64,000 bases of DNA, taken from NCBI GenBank assembly GCA_902789435.1, contig CADAOA010000006.1:1-64000 (forward strand). The letters run 5' to 3'. This DNA comes from an uncultured Bacteroidia bacterium (GTDB taxonomy: Bacteria; Bacteroidota; Bacteroidia; Bacteroidales; UBA932). The notes below the pieces were generated by a model. It was given only the letters and a program-made list of their open reading frames with translations. It ran no database searches and was not told the DNA's origin. A program made the position numbers and the translations under genes. Positions 56,156 to 64,000 of this stretch are shown here, in pieces (the first letter of the stretch is position 1; each line of letters begins with the position of its first letter).

Positions 56156-56644
56156 TTAGAATGGAAGGTCGTTGGATTCGGTATCATTGAAATCATCCAT
56201 TGCCGGGAAATCCTGAGGTGCTGGCTGCGCAGCTGGCTGAGGCGCAGGCTGAACAGGCCTCTGATATGGCTGCTGATAACCTCCCTGAGGCTGAGGCTGG
56301 GCCCCCTGGCCTTCCGGTCTTCTTCCGGTCAACTGGATATTGTCAGCCACAATCTCAGTCCTGTATCTTTTCTGACCGGTCTGGTCTGTATATTCACGGG
56401 TAGTAATCCTTCCTTCCACGAATACCTGGGTTCCTTTCTGGATGTACTTCTCGGCGAACTCTGCCAATCTTCTCCAGCACACGATGTTGTGCCATTCTGT
56501 TCTCTCAGTGCGGTTGCCGCTTCTGTCTGTAAATACCTCTGATGTAGCAACCCTGAAATTTGCCACCACACTTCCGCCGTCAAGATGCCTAACTTCAGGC
56601 GCTGCGGCGGTGTTCCCTAAAATCAATACTTTGTTGAAAGACAT
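56156..56644 (-). CDS. ssb: Single-stranded DNA-binding protein
   Basis: A 162-residue protein binding single-stranded DNA as a tetramer in replication and repair. The OB fold covers residues about 1-110 (NKVLILGNTAAAPEVRHL, TEWHNIVCWRRLAEFAEKY). A Gln/Pro/Ala-rich linker follows and the acidic C-terminal tip ends NDLPF, needed to recruit partner proteins such as RecJ. A TAnnTTTG box is just upstream. It is encoded between aroE and purA. Confidence 0.96.
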   Translation of the reverse strand: MSFNKVLILGNTAAAPEVRHLDGGSVVANFRVATSEVFTDRSGNRTERTEWHNIVCWRRLAEFAEKYIQKGTQVFVEGRITTREYTDQTGQKRYRTEIVADNIQLTGRRPEGQGAQPQPQGGYQQPYQRPVQPAPQPAAQPAPQDFPAMDDFNDTESNDLPF

Positions 56645-56651
56645 AATAAAT

Positions 56652-56679
56652 CAAATTTAACCGAGTAAAGTTACTCCAA
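56652..56679 (-). promoter_or_regulatory. Probable ssb promoter
   Basis: On the minus strand TTG (complement of 56677-56679), a 17-base spacer and TAAATTTG (56652-56659) lie 8 bases before the ssb ATG. The spacer is shorter than the usual 19-21, so the -7 box is the better-supported part. Confidence 0.42.
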
Positions 56680-56696
56680 AAAATCAAATCCTGCAA

Positions 56697-57416
56697 CTAT
56701 TCTCTTGGAGTAGTGCCGGTAAAAATTCTGAAACTCTCTGAAGCCTGGTATTTAAGCCATTTCAGTCCACTTTCCGGATTAAGGCAGGGATTCTTGTAGT
56801 TGGCTTCGATGACCGTGAAGGCTTTTTCCCCGTTTTTGAGAGTTTCGCTGAGAATTCCGTCAGGTGAAGGGATGGCGTAGATTACAAGAGTGTCTCTGTC
56901 TGTTTTTTTCAGTAGGATGTCTGCCTCGGCGATGCTGACTGCCTTGATTCCAATATGTTCTGCAAAGGTTTCAGCTTTCTTCAGGGTGCGGTTGGTGATG
57001 AGGGTTTCCAGTCCTTCATTCCTGCAGGCCAGGGCTGCGGCCTTGGCGGCACCTCCGCAACCGGTTATCAGAGCCCTTTCCGGTTTTGGATCAAGTTCTC
57101 TGACCATTCTCCTTACGGCCAGATAATCTGTGTTGTAGCTGAAGATTTTATCGCCTTTGAAGAGGATGAGGTTGGCGGCGTTCAGGGTTTTGGTTATCTC
57201 GTCAGGATCGGTGACAAACTTCATTACGCTCTCCTTGAAAGGGGAGGTGACGTTTGCTCCGCAGTAGCCATTGGCTTTAAGTTCCGCCACGGATTCTTCC
57301 ACGGTATCTCTTTCCAGCAGGTCGTATGTCATGTCGCCGTCTGGAAAAGCCTCCCTGAAAAGCTTTGGGCTTTGGGAGTGTGAAATGGGTTTCCCTATGA
57401 GAGCGAACTTTTTCAT
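56697..57416 (-). CDS. aroE: Shikimate dehydrogenase
   Basis: AroE reduces 3-dehydroshikimate to shikimate with NADPH in the pathway to aromatic amino acids. The 239-residue length is at the short end of the family (usually 250-280). The N-terminal IGKPISHSQSPKLFREAF contains the substrate Ser-x-Ser, GANVTSPFKESVM carries the catalytic Lys, and the Rossmann motif is ITGCGGAAKAAALA. Its ATG overlaps the stop of the methyltransferase by four bases. Shikimate kinase is at 63031, so the pathway genes are dispersed. Confidence 0.95.
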   Translation of the reverse strand: MKKFALIGKPISHSQSPKLFREAFPDGDMTYDLLERDTVEESVAELKANGYCGANVTSPFKESVMKFVTDPDEITKTLNAANLILFKGDKIFSYNTDYLAVRRMVRELDPKPERALITGCGGAAKAAALACRNEGLETLITNRTLKKAETFAEHIGIKAVSIAEADILLKKTDRDTLVIYAIPSPDGILSETLKNGEKAFTVIEANYKNPCLNPESGLKWLKYQASESFRIFTGTTPRE

Positions 57417-58234
57417 TTTGCAGTTCTTTGGCGAAGTGCCTCGTAGCAGAGTATGGCGGCGGAAACGGAAACGTTGAGAGAATCCAGGCGGCCGAGCATC
57501 GGGATCATTATCTTGCGGTCGGAAGCCTTTCTCCAGATATCGGAGATGCCGTCAGCTTCGCTGCCCAGGGCTATGGCGCAAGCCTCGGCCATATTTGTGC
57601 CGTAATATGGCACGCTGTCCTGGAGCTGTGCGGTGTAGATCTTGATATCGTGGGCTTTAAGGAAAGCGATGGCATCCTCGCTCTTGCAGCAGACGATGGT
57701 CTGGGTGAAGACTCCGCCCAGGCTGGCGCGTATGAGGTTGGGATTGTAAAGGTCCGTTCTCGGGTTGGCGAAGATTACCGCCGTGGCGCTCACAGCATCC
57801 GCAGTTCTGAGGATGGCTCCAAGGTTGCCGGGTTTTTCCACGGCTTCGGCAATTAGTATCAGAGGGTTTTGCGGATTGTCTTTGAGCATTTTGCCCAAAT
57901 CCTCAAGAGTTGTGTGCCTGGCTTTGGCCAGCGCCAGTATGCCTTCTGTGGAAGAGCGGTAGGCAATCTTTTCGTATACCTGTGGAGTCACGCTGAAGAT
58001 TCTTTCAGGACTTACGCCTTCAAGGTCAGGATAGGTTTGAAGTATCTCGTCGCAGAGGAAAACGGAATCGATTCCGAAGCCGTTTGCGATGCAGGCGGAA
58101 ACCTCCCTTGTCCCCTCCACAGGGAACAGGCCGGTCCTTTCCCTTTCACGGGCCTTCTCCTGTAAAAGGACAACCTCCTTGACCTTAGGGTTCTGCAAGG
58201 AGGTTATTCTATTCTGCGACAGATTGTTGCTCAT
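57413..58234 (-). CDS. SpoU/TrmH-family RNA 2'-O-methyltransferase
   Basis: A 273-residue SPOUT methyltransferase. Motif 1 is EKPGNLGAILRTADA, motif 2 is ALGSEADGISD and motif 3 is IPMLGRLDSLNVSVSAAI, the knotted SAM site. The N-terminal 95 residues form a substrate-binding domain with QNPKVKEVVLLQEKARER. Members modify ribose in tRNA or 23S rRNA; the exact target is not certain. It is translationally coupled to aroE and starts 3 bases after lysS, so lysS-methyltransferase-aroE form an operon. Confidence 0.9.
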   Translation of the reverse strand: MSNNLSQNRITSLQNPKVKEVVLLQEKARERERTGLFPVEGTREVSACIANGFGIDSVFLCDEILQTYPDLEGVSPERIFSVTPQVYEKIAYRSSTEGILALAKARHTTLEDLGKMLKDNPQNPLILIAEAVEKPGNLGAILRTADAVSATAVIFANPRTDLYNPNLIRASLGGVFTQTIVCCKSEDAIAFLKAHDIKIYTAQLQDSVPYYGTNMAEACAIALGSEADGISDIWRKASDRKIMIPMLGRLDSLNVSVSAAILCYEALRQRTAK

Positions 58235-58237
58235 ATT

Positions 58238-59767
58238 CTACTGCTCTCTTTTCATCTGCGGGAAGAAGAGCACGTCCTGGATTGAGATCTGGTTGGTCAT
58301 GAACATTGCCAGACGGTCCATTCCGATGCCCATTCCGCTGGTAGGCGGCATTCCGTACTCAAGTGCGCGGACAAAGTCGTAGTCGATGTACATAGCCTCG
58401 TCGTCTCCGCCGTTCTTGAGCATCAGCTGGTCCTGGAACCTTCCGAGCTGGTCGATAGGGTCGTTGAGTTCGGAGTATGCGTTGGCAAGTTCCTTTCCGC
58501 AAACGAAAAGCTCGAATCTTTCCACCAGGTCAGGATTGTCTCTCTTGCGCTTGGTAAGAGGAGAGAGAGAAACCGGATAATCTATGATGAAAGTAGGCTG
58601 GATGAGGTTGCCCTCCACATACTCTCCGAAGATGGCGTCTATAAGCTTGCCTTCTCCAAAGCTCGGCTGGATTGGAACGTTGAGCTTCTTGCAGGTTTCC
58701 CTGAGCTGTTCAACGTTCATTCCGGTAACGTCCACTCCTGCATACTGCTTGATGGCTTCCAGCATAGGGAGTCTCTTGTAAGGGCCTGCAAAGTCAACTT
58801 CCTTGTCGCCGATGGTGGCCTTGGTGGTTCCGTTCACGGCTACGGCTATCTTTTCCAGCATCTTCTCCGTGAAGTTCATCATCCAGTAGTAGTCTTTGTA
58901 GGCCACGTAGATTTCCATGCAGGTGAACTCAGGGTTGTGTGTGCGGTCCATACCCTCGTTGCGGAAGTTCTTCGAGAACTCGTAAACGCCAGGGAAACCG
59001 CCCACGATGAGCCTCTTCAGGTAAAGCTCGTCTGCAATCCTCAGATACAGGTCCATATCCAGCACATTGTGGTGTGTGACAAACGGACGTGCGTTTGCTC
59101 CTCCCGGAATAGGCTGGAGGATAGGGGTTTCAACTTCCAGATAACCGTGAGAGTTGAAGAACTCCCTCATAGTGTTGTATATCTTGGTCCTCTTCTCGAA
59201 CACCTTTCTCACTTCCGGATTCACGATTAGGTCCACATACCTCTGGCGGTAGCGCATCTCAGGATCTGCAAAGGCGTCGAACACCTCTCCGTCCTTTTCC
59301 TTGACGATAGGAAGCACCCTGAGTGACTTGCTCAGTACAACCAGTTCCTTCACGTGAATACTCTTCTGGCCGGTCTGTGTCACGAATGCAAAACCCTTGA
59401 TTCCGATGATGTCTCCGATATCGAGGAGTTTCTTGAACACGGTGTTGTACAGGGTCTTGTCCTCACCCGGGCAGATCTCGTCTCTTTTTACGTATGCCTG
59501 GATCCTGCCTTCGCTGTCCTGCAGTTCTATGAATGAAGCTGCACCCATAATCCTTCGGCTCATAAGCCTGCCGGCCATGGAAACGGTCTTGAAGACTTGC
59601 TGGGACGGGTCATCTTCTGCGGCATCGGGATTGAAACCCTCAAGAATCTGCCTGGAAGTAGCGGTTATGATATACTCCGGAGCAGGGTAAGGATTGATGC
59701 CCAGATCGCGTATTTGTTGAAGGCTGTTCCTTCTATTCTGTTCTTGTTCGTTAAGATTGAGTTCCAT
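58238..59767 (-). CDS. lysS: Lysyl-tRNA synthetase (class II)
   Basis: A 509-residue class II synthetase. The N-terminal OB fold contains AGRLMSRRIMGAASFIELQD; motif 1 lies near FFNSHGYLEVETPILQPIPG, motif 2 is FRNEGMDRTHNPEFTCMEIY and motif 3 is GMPPTSGMGIGMDRLAMF. It charges tRNA-Lys in the cytoplasm. The promoter box TACCTTTG is 20 bases before the ATG, and recJ is divergent. No T-box is visible. Confidence 0.98.
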   Translation of the reverse strand: MELNLNEQEQNRRNSLQQIRDLGINPYPAPEYIITATSRQILEGFNPDAAEDDPSQQVFKTVSMAGRLMSRRIMGAASFIELQDSEGRIQAYVKRDEICPGEDKTLYNTVFKKLLDIGDIIGIKGFAFVTQTGQKSIHVKELVVLSKSLRVLPIVKEKDGEVFDAFADPEMRYRQRYVDLIVNPEVRKVFEKRTKIYNTMREFFNSHGYLEVETPILQPIPGGANARPFVTHHNVLDMDLYLRIADELYLKRLIVGGFPGVYEFSKNFRNEGMDRTHNPEFTCMEIYVAYKDYYWMMNFTEKMLEKIAVAVNGTTKATIGDKEVDFAGPYKRLPMLEAIKQYAGVDVTGMNVEQLRETCKKLNVPIQPSFGEGKLIDAIFGEYVEGNLIQPTFIIDYPVSLSPLTKRKRDNPDLVERFELFVCGKELANAYSELNDPIDQLGRFQDQLMLKNGGDDEAMYIDYDFVRALEYGMPPTSGMGIGMDRLAMFMTNQISIQDVLFFPQMKREQ

Positions 59768-59786
59768 AGGTTTTTCTATTTCCAGG

Positions 59787-59794
59787 CAAAGGTA
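59787..59794 (-). promoter_or_regulatory. -7 element (TACCTTTG) of lysS
   Basis: It matches TAnnTTTG on the minus strand. About 19 bases upstream is only a TTT without G. It is placed as expected for a short leader. Confidence 0.5.
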
Positions 59795-59819
59795 ACATTT
59801 TTTTATGAGATAAATTTAT

Positions 59820-59827
59820 TAAATTTG
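59820..59827 (+). promoter_or_regulatory. -7 element (TAAATTTG) of recJ
   Basis: It matches TAnnTTTG and lies 28 bases before the recJ ATG. The -33 region is A/T only. Confidence 0.42.
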
Positions 59828-59855
59828 CAATCCGCCCGAGCAGCGGTAATCCGTT

Positions 59856-61619
59856 ATGGTAGTAAAGAGCAGGGAAAAACAATGGATCGTAAGGGAACCT
59901 GGCAATCCGATTTACACTCGGCAGCTGGTTCAGGATCTCGGTATAGACGAGGTCCTGGCTAATCTTTTGGTCCAAAGGGGCATCAAGAACTCTGACGAGG
60001 TGCGCCAGTTCTTCCATCCGTCTCTCGCCTCGCTTCACGACCCTTTCCTGATGAAAGATATGGACGTGGCGGTTGACAGGGTCCACAAAGCTGTTCTTAG
60101 CAAGGAGAAGATTCTGGTATATGGAGACTATGATGTGGACGGCACATCTGCAGTATCCCTGGTTTTCTCTTTCCTGAGAAGGCTTACAGGCAACATAGAT
60201 TATTACATTCCAGACAGATACGACGAGGGATACGGCATATCCTTCTATGGCGTGGACTGGGCTGCGGAGAGAAAGTGCTCTCTGGTTATAGCGCTGGATT
60301 GTGGAATCAAGGAAGCCGAAGCCGTAAGATATGCCAAGAGCAAGGGCATTGATTTCATCATCTGCGACCACCATCTTCCGGGCGAAGAACTCCCTCCTGC
60401 CGTAGCCACGCTGGACCCGAAGAGAGAAGACTGCCACTATCCTTACGACGACCTTTCCGGTTGCGGGGTTGGCTTCAAACTGGTACAGGCATATGCCCAG
60501 AAATACGGCATTCCGTTTGAGGCAATCGAACCTTTGCTGGATCTTGTAGCCGTGAGTATAGCTGCTGACCTTGTGAGCGTTACAGGAGAGAACCGCGTAC
60601 TTGCCTACTATGGTTTGAAGCGGCTGAACGAATCGCCGAGGAAAGGCCTTCTTTCCATGATAAAGCTTTCCGGTCTGGAGAAGCACAAGATCACGATAGA
60701 CGATGTCGTTTTCAAGATCGGTCCTAGAATCAATGCTGCCGGAAGAATGGAGAGCGGACGTATGGCGGTTGACCTTCTGACCTCCGAAGATATCAATGAA
60801 GCCAACCACATTGCCAAACAGATCAACGACCACAATAACGAGAGAAAGAGCATAGACCGCACCATCACCCAGCAAGCCATCGAGATTGTGAGAAACCATC
60901 CGCAGTTCAGTACATTGAACTCCACGGTGGTCTACAATCCGGAGTGGCATAAGGGAGTTGTGGGAATCGTTGCCAGCCGTCTGGTGGAGGCATTCTACAG
61001 GCCTACGATTGTTTTGACCAAATCTTCCAACGGATTCATTTCCGGTTCCGCCAGAAGCATTGCGGGCTTCGATCTCTACGATGCCATCGAGAGCTGCGCA
61101 GACCTTCTCGAGAACTTCGGCGGACATACCTACGCCGCCGGCCTTACACTCAAGGAAGAGAACCTCGAGACTTTCCGCCAGAGGTTTGAAGAGATTGTAA
61201 CAAAGAACATTACAAAGGAGATACTGACTCCTATCATCAACATAGACGCTTTCCTGGAATTCAGACAGATAACTCCAAGATTCTTCCGCCTTCTGAATAT
61301 GTTCCAGCCTTTCGGACCGGGCAACCAGTCCCCGGTATTCATGACCACAAGCGTCTATGACAACGGAAATGGCAGGATCGTTGGAAATCCGGTAGACGGC
61401 AGAGGCGGACACCTCAAACTGGAGCTTATCCAGGAAGCTGATTCCTTCCGCCCTCTTAGCGCCATTGCCTTCAACATGAGCGAATACTTCGACCACCTTG
61501 CTGCTGGCGAGCCTGTGGATATATGCTACTCAATCGCCGAGAACTTCTACCGCAGCAGCATTGCCAATATCCAGCTCAGAATCAAGGATATCCGCGAGGG
61601 CAAAGACACTACCATATAA
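59856..61619 (+). CDS. recJ: Single-strand-specific DNA exonuclease RecJ
   Basis: RecJ degrades single-stranded DNA 5' to 3' in recombination and mismatch repair. The 587-residue length is normal. The DHH phosphoesterase motifs are VYGDYDVDGTSAVS, ALDCGIKEAEA and IICDHHLPGEELP; the DHHA1 part has GPRINAAGRMESGRMAVDLL and later GGHTYAAGL. A C-terminal OB fold follows with FQPFGPGNQSPVF. It has a promoter-like box and is divergent from lysS. Its last base is 4 before the stop of the convergent LRR gene. A long antisense frame inside it is not coding. Confidence 0.96.
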   Translation: MVVKSREKQWIVREPGNPIYTRQLVQDLGIDEVLANLLVQRGIKNSDEVRQFFHPSLASLHDPFLMKDMDVAVDRVHKAVLSKEKILVYGDYDVDGTSAVSLVFSFLRRLTGNIDYYIPDRYDEGYGISFYGVDWAAERKCSLVIALDCGIKEAEAVRYAKSKGIDFIICDHHLPGEELPPAVATLDPKREDCHYPYDDLSGCGVGFKLVQAYAQKYGIPFEAIEPLLDLVAVSIAADLVSVTGENRVLAYYGLKRLNESPRKGLLSMIKLSGLEKHKITIDDVVFKIGPRINAAGRMESGRMAVDLLTSEDINEANHIAKQINDHNNERKSIDRTITQQAIEIVRNHPQFSTLNSTVVYNPEWHKGVVGIVASRLVEAFYRPTIVLTKSSNGFISGSARSIAGFDLYDAIESCADLLENFGGHTYAAGLTLKEENLETFRQRFEEIVTKNITKEILTPIINIDAFLEFRQITPRFFRLLNMFQPFGPGNQSPVFMTTSVYDNGNGRIVGNPVDGRGGHLKLELIQEADSFRPLSAIAFNMSEYFDHLAAGEPVDICYSIAENFYRSSIANIQLRIKDIREGKDTTI

Positions 61620-61623
61620 ATAG

Positions 61624-62994
61624 TTACTCAACCTCTTCTATTACTGTTCCCAAGCCATCCAGATTATAAATCTCATTAAAAGTGCCGTTGTTAGACACCC
61701 ATAATGAAAGTATGGTTCCTTTGATTATCCTGATGGTTTTCAGCGATGGCATAGGCCAAGCTACAATGGTTCCTGATTTTGCGTTTGTCTTTGTGAGATC
61801 AAGCTCTTCTATATTTCCTCCGTAACATGCAAACCATCCAATAGAGGAATTCTCTAACTGAATCGTAGTTAGATTAGGGTTGTTATAAATGTAATTGGTT
61901 GAAATATAAGGGCTGTTGATTATTTTGAGATTCTTCAGCTGGTTGTTTTCAGCACGTAATCTGTCGAAATAAAAGTTGTCTTTGATTTCTAAAGACTCTA
62001 TTGCATTGTTATAACAGTGAACAATTTGAAGTGTAGTAAAATGAGAGAGGTCTAGTTTTGTCAGATTATTATCGTTGCAGTATAATTCCATTAGATTGTT
62101 GCATCCTTGGAGATTGATTTCTGTCAAGGAATTATATTCACAATCTATCAATGCAATGCTAATGCACTTAGAGAAATCAAGTTTCTTTATTTTATTCTCT
62201 TCGCAGTTAAGCCTTCTGAGTTCTTTGCAGTCGGTTAGGTCTAATACTTCAAGCTGATTGTTGAGGCAATGAATTTCCGTAACTTTTGTACAGCCTTTAA
62301 GGGATAATTTCTTTATTTGATTACCGTTGCAATGGAGAGTCTGAAGATTAGGGCATGGACTGAGGTCCAGCTCTTCAATACTGTCCATACTGCAATAAAG
62401 ACTTTGAAGGGATTTGCATCCAGTCAGATCTAATTTGTGAAGTGAAGGACAATATTGGACTTCCAATAATCTCAGGTTAGAAAAGCGCTCTATTCCCTTG
62501 AGAGATTTTATATTTTTTTCCAGAATCGAGATGGATCTTATATCATTAGCCTCTTCTTGGCTGATAAACCCATCTTTGTTCTTGTCGAAGTTATCGAGAC
62601 AATATGATTTGAAGACTACATCGTCAAATTCTACATAATCTGTGACTGTAATTGTACAGGCATCTGATTTGCCGTCACAAGAGGCGGTAATGTTGACTTT
62701 GCCAGAGGCAATTGCTTTTACCAGACCGCTGGAACTGACTTGTGCAACACTTGGGTTTGAAGAAGTCCAGCTAACGGTCTTTATAGTAGCATTGTCAGGT
62801 AATATAGTTACCAGAAGCTGATGTGAACTGCCAACATTTATGCTGGACTTTATATTTGAAATCGTTAGAGAATTAACAGGAATTTTCTCAGCAGGAACAA
62901 ATGGTCCTGAAGTTTGTTTGTCTCCGTCTCCTCCACAAGCACAAACAATGAACGAAGCAATGGACAATATAATAGAACCAAGCACCTTTTTCAT
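61624..62994 (-). CDS. Leucine-rich-repeat lipoprotein with Big_2-like and EF-hand-like segments
   Basis: A 456-residue exported lipoprotein (Cys20 in IVCAC, followed by GGDGD). Residues about 38-118 form a Big_2-like immunoglobulin domain (VSWTSSNPSVAQVSSSGLVKA). D137-E148 (DKNKDGFISQEEA) is an EF-hand-like calcium loop. From about 155 to 440 there are roughly ten leucine-rich repeats of about 21 residues with the pattern LxxLxCxxNxLxxLDLxxC, so Cys recurs along the fold. The gene is clearly more AT-rich than its neighbours. A well-matched promoter is upstream. It may bind host or bacterial surface ligands, but function is unknown. Confidence 0.85.
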   Translation of the reverse strand: MKKVLGSIILSIASFIVCACGGDGDKQTSGPFVPAEKIPVNSLTISNIKSSINVGSSHQLLVTILPDNATIKTVSWTSSNPSVAQVSSSGLVKAIASGKVNITASCDGKSDACTITVTDYVEFDDVVFKSYCLDNFDKNKDGFISQEEANDIRSISILEKNIKSLKGIERFSNLRLLEVQYCPSLHKLDLTGCKSLQSLYCSMDSIEELDLSPCPNLQTLHCNGNQIKKLSLKGCTKVTEIHCLNNQLEVLDLTDCKELRRLNCEENKIKKLDFSKCISIALIDCEYNSLTEINLQGCNNLMELYCNDNNLTKLDLSHFTTLQIVHCYNNAIESLEIKDNFYFDRLRAENNQLKNLKIINSPYISTNYIYNNPNLTTIQLENSSIGWFACYGGNIEELDLTKTNAKSGTIVAWPMPSLKTIRIIKGTILSLWVSNNGTFNEIYNLDGLGTVIEEVE

Positions 62995-63017
62995 GGCAAA
63001 TAATGATTTATTTACTT

Positions 63018-63048
63018 CAAAGATAAGAAATTATGTGAAATGACTCAA
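63018..63048 (-). promoter_or_regulatory. Promoter of the LRR lipoprotein
   Basis: On the minus strand TTG (complement of 63046-63048), a 20-base spacer and TATCTTTG (63018-63025) fit the consensus. The -33 element is inside the 3' end of aroK. Confidence 0.6.
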
Positions 63049-63567
63049 GATATAATCTAAGTTCCAGACGGAGGTGTCTATTGTCTTTATTGAGCAGGCT
63101 TTGTAGATTGGCTCCCGTTCATGGAGCTTTTCTTTTGCCCACTGCTCGAGGATCTGGAGTTTTTCTTCAGGGGTGGAAGATTTGTGGTTTGCCAGCAGGT
63201 TTTTGACAAGAGGCCTGCCGTCCTGGAGGAGGAGCATCCTTTCTGCGAGGACCTTTGGGTTGCAGGTCAGGAAGAAGCATCTTGTTCTTTCTTTCAAAAT
63301 GGCTGCGCATCTAGGATTCATTGGAGTTCCCCCGCCCAGGGAGAGGATGATATCATCTTCTGTTTCAACGATTTGCTTAAGGCATTCTTCCTCTCTTTTT
63401 CTGAAGTATGGCTCGCCTTTTTCCCTGAAGATGGATTCCATATCCATACCTTCCTGCTGCTCTATGTAACGGTCCAGGTCTATGAGTTTTCTGCCCGTCT
63501 TTTCAGACAGGGCTTCTCCGGCCAGAGTCTTGCCGGAAGTCATAAAACCACAGAGTGCAATGATCAT
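63031..63567 (-). CDS. aroK: Shikimate kinase
   Basis: AroK phosphorylates shikimate with ATP. The chosen ATG at 63567 (MIIALCGFMTSGKT) gives 178 residues and puts the Walker A motif GFMTSGKT at residue 7 as usual; the open frame upstream overlaps parC and looks non-coding. LIDLDRYIEQQEG, FRKREEECLKQ and LSLGGGTPMNP bind shikimate, and the lid contains DGRPLVKNLL. It starts one base after the parC stop, so the two are coupled. Confidence 0.94.
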   Translation of the reverse strand: MIIALCGFMTSGKTLAGEALSEKTGRKLIDLDRYIEQQEGMDMESIFREKGEPYFRKREEECLKQIVETEDDIILSLGGGTPMNPRCAAILKERTRCFFLTCNPKVLAERMLLLQDGRPLVKNLLANHKSSTPEEKLQILEQWAKEKLHEREPIYKACSIKTIDTSVWNLDYILSHFT

Positions 63568-63568
63568 A

Positions 63569-64000
63569 TCAGAAGAGGGTTGGTTCGTCTTCTCCTTCCC
63601 AAGAATCCTCTTGGCTGTCTTCTTCAGGGAAATCAGTGTCTTCCGGAATATCTGAAGGAGTATCTTCTTGAGGTTCCGAAGTTGTTTCTTCAAAATCAAA
63701 GTCCTCGTCTTCGTCCTCAAGGACAGGAGGTTCTATAAGCACAACCTTTTCTGTTTCATATTGGGTGAGGCGTTTGCCCTTAGCCTTCCAGCCTTTCTCG
63801 GCGATGAAGCTGTCCACAGCCACGGCCTCGTTCTGACGGCCTTCATGCTTACCGCCGAACTGTATGACAACCTGGCTTCCGGCAGCTGAGGTGATGGCCA
63901 CCAGATATGAACCCTCCTCTTCGCTGATGAAGAGGTTGGATGGGTTGTTGTTGAGTTCGAACTTGAATCTCTTGAGGTAGAACTTCTGAGATTCCGCATC
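63569..64000 (-). CDS. parC: Topoisomerase IV-type subunit A, C-terminal part
   Basis: The frame runs off the window on the minus strand, so only the C-terminal 143 residues are seen. KGWKAKGKRLTQYETEKV followed by LIEPP matches the C-terminal tail of the Bacteroidota ParC-like subunit A, which decatenates chromosomes with ParE. A long Asp/Glu-rich acidic tail ends in EDEPTLF. The N-terminal catalytic half with the active Tyr lies outside. aroK begins one base after the stop. Confidence 0.75.
   Translation of the reverse strand, partial: DAESQKFYLKRFKFELNNNPSNLFISEEEGSYLVAITSAAGSQVVIQFGGKHEGRQNEAVAVDSFIAEKGWKAKGKRLTQYETEKVVLIEPPVLEDEDEDFDFEETTSEPQEDTPSDIPEDTDFPEEDSQEDSWEGEDEPTLF

Noticed and set aside
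59751..61496. 581-codon open frame antisense to recJ
   Set aside because: RecJ has all DHH motifs on the plus strand. The antisense frame lacks family features and its length can result from codon bias in the sense gene.
63568..63720. Extended N-terminus of shikimate kinase
   Set aside because: The 51 extra codons overlap the parC end in another frame and would displace Walker A from its usual position.

Overview
The window looks like chromosomal DNA of an uncultured or little-studied member of the Bacteroidales (Bacteroidota). The main reasons are: a SusC/SusD pair with an associated lipoprotein; BACON-type surface domains; an uppS-bamA-ompH-ompH operon; a bamD-rpoZ(Rpb6 type)-recN block; a tRNA(Thr-Tyr-Gly-Thr)-tuf-tRNA(Trp)-secE-nusG-rplKAJL-rpoBC operon; a fused gamma-alpha 2-oxoacid:ferredoxin oxidoreductase; and repeated upstream elements of the form TTG-(19/20 nt)-TAnnTTTG, the Bacteroidota housekeeping promoter. 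Shine-Dalgarno-like sites are not conspicuous. I cannot name the genus from sequence alone.

Layout. 1-6991 (+): end of an EamA permease, rubrerythrin, a Gate-domain membrane protein, thioredoxin reductase, BamD, RNA polymerase omega, RecN and NagB. 6988-12228 (-): a LysM/periplasmic-binding-like lipoprotein, PurC, a GT4 glycosyltransferase, an OmpH-like lipoprotein and PdxJ. 12278-21991 (+): NadK, the UppS-BamA-OmpH-OmpH envelope operon, then KorAB and GdhA. 22067-29764 (-): an accessory locus with SusC, SusD, a third lipoprotein and a BACON/Fn3/M64 metallopeptidase lipoprotein. 29988-34030 (+): MurI, a membrane pyrophosphatase and a broken mannose-6-phosphate isomerase. 34036-48335 (-): a TlpA-like lipoprotein, then the large transcription/translation operon. 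48352-51634 (-): Dxs and one MFS permease. 51737-54814 (+): two more related MFS permeases. 54862-59767 (-): PurA, SSB, AroE, an rRNA-type methyltransferase and LysS. 59856-61619 (+): RecJ. 61624-64000 (-): a leucine-rich-repeat lipoprotein, AroK and the 3' end of a ParC-type topoisomerase subunit.

How the genes work together. UppS, BamA, BamD and the Skp-like OmpH proteins supply lipid carrier and outer-membrane protein assembly. KorAB and GdhA meet at 2-oxoglutarate and could join succinyl-CoA carboxylation to ammonium assimilation. The SusCD locus with a secreted M64 peptidase suggests capture of a glycoprotein or peptide substrate. No glycoside hydrolase or dedicated regulator is visible beside it.

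Most promising for novelty: the SusCD/M64 locus with its HExxGH-type zinc motif and a promoter that overlaps the preceding terminator; the trio of MFS paralogues, one with two probable extra helices, flanking a 9-bp inverted repeat; the AT-rich Cys-ladder LRR lipoprotein; and the internal deletion in manA. I found no CRISPR array, insertion sequence, phage, rRNA gene or defence system. No stretch longer than about 300 bases lacks a gene; the longest untranslated gap is the 223-base susC/murI divergent region, and the tRNA stretch 47887-48351 is filled by four tRNA genes.
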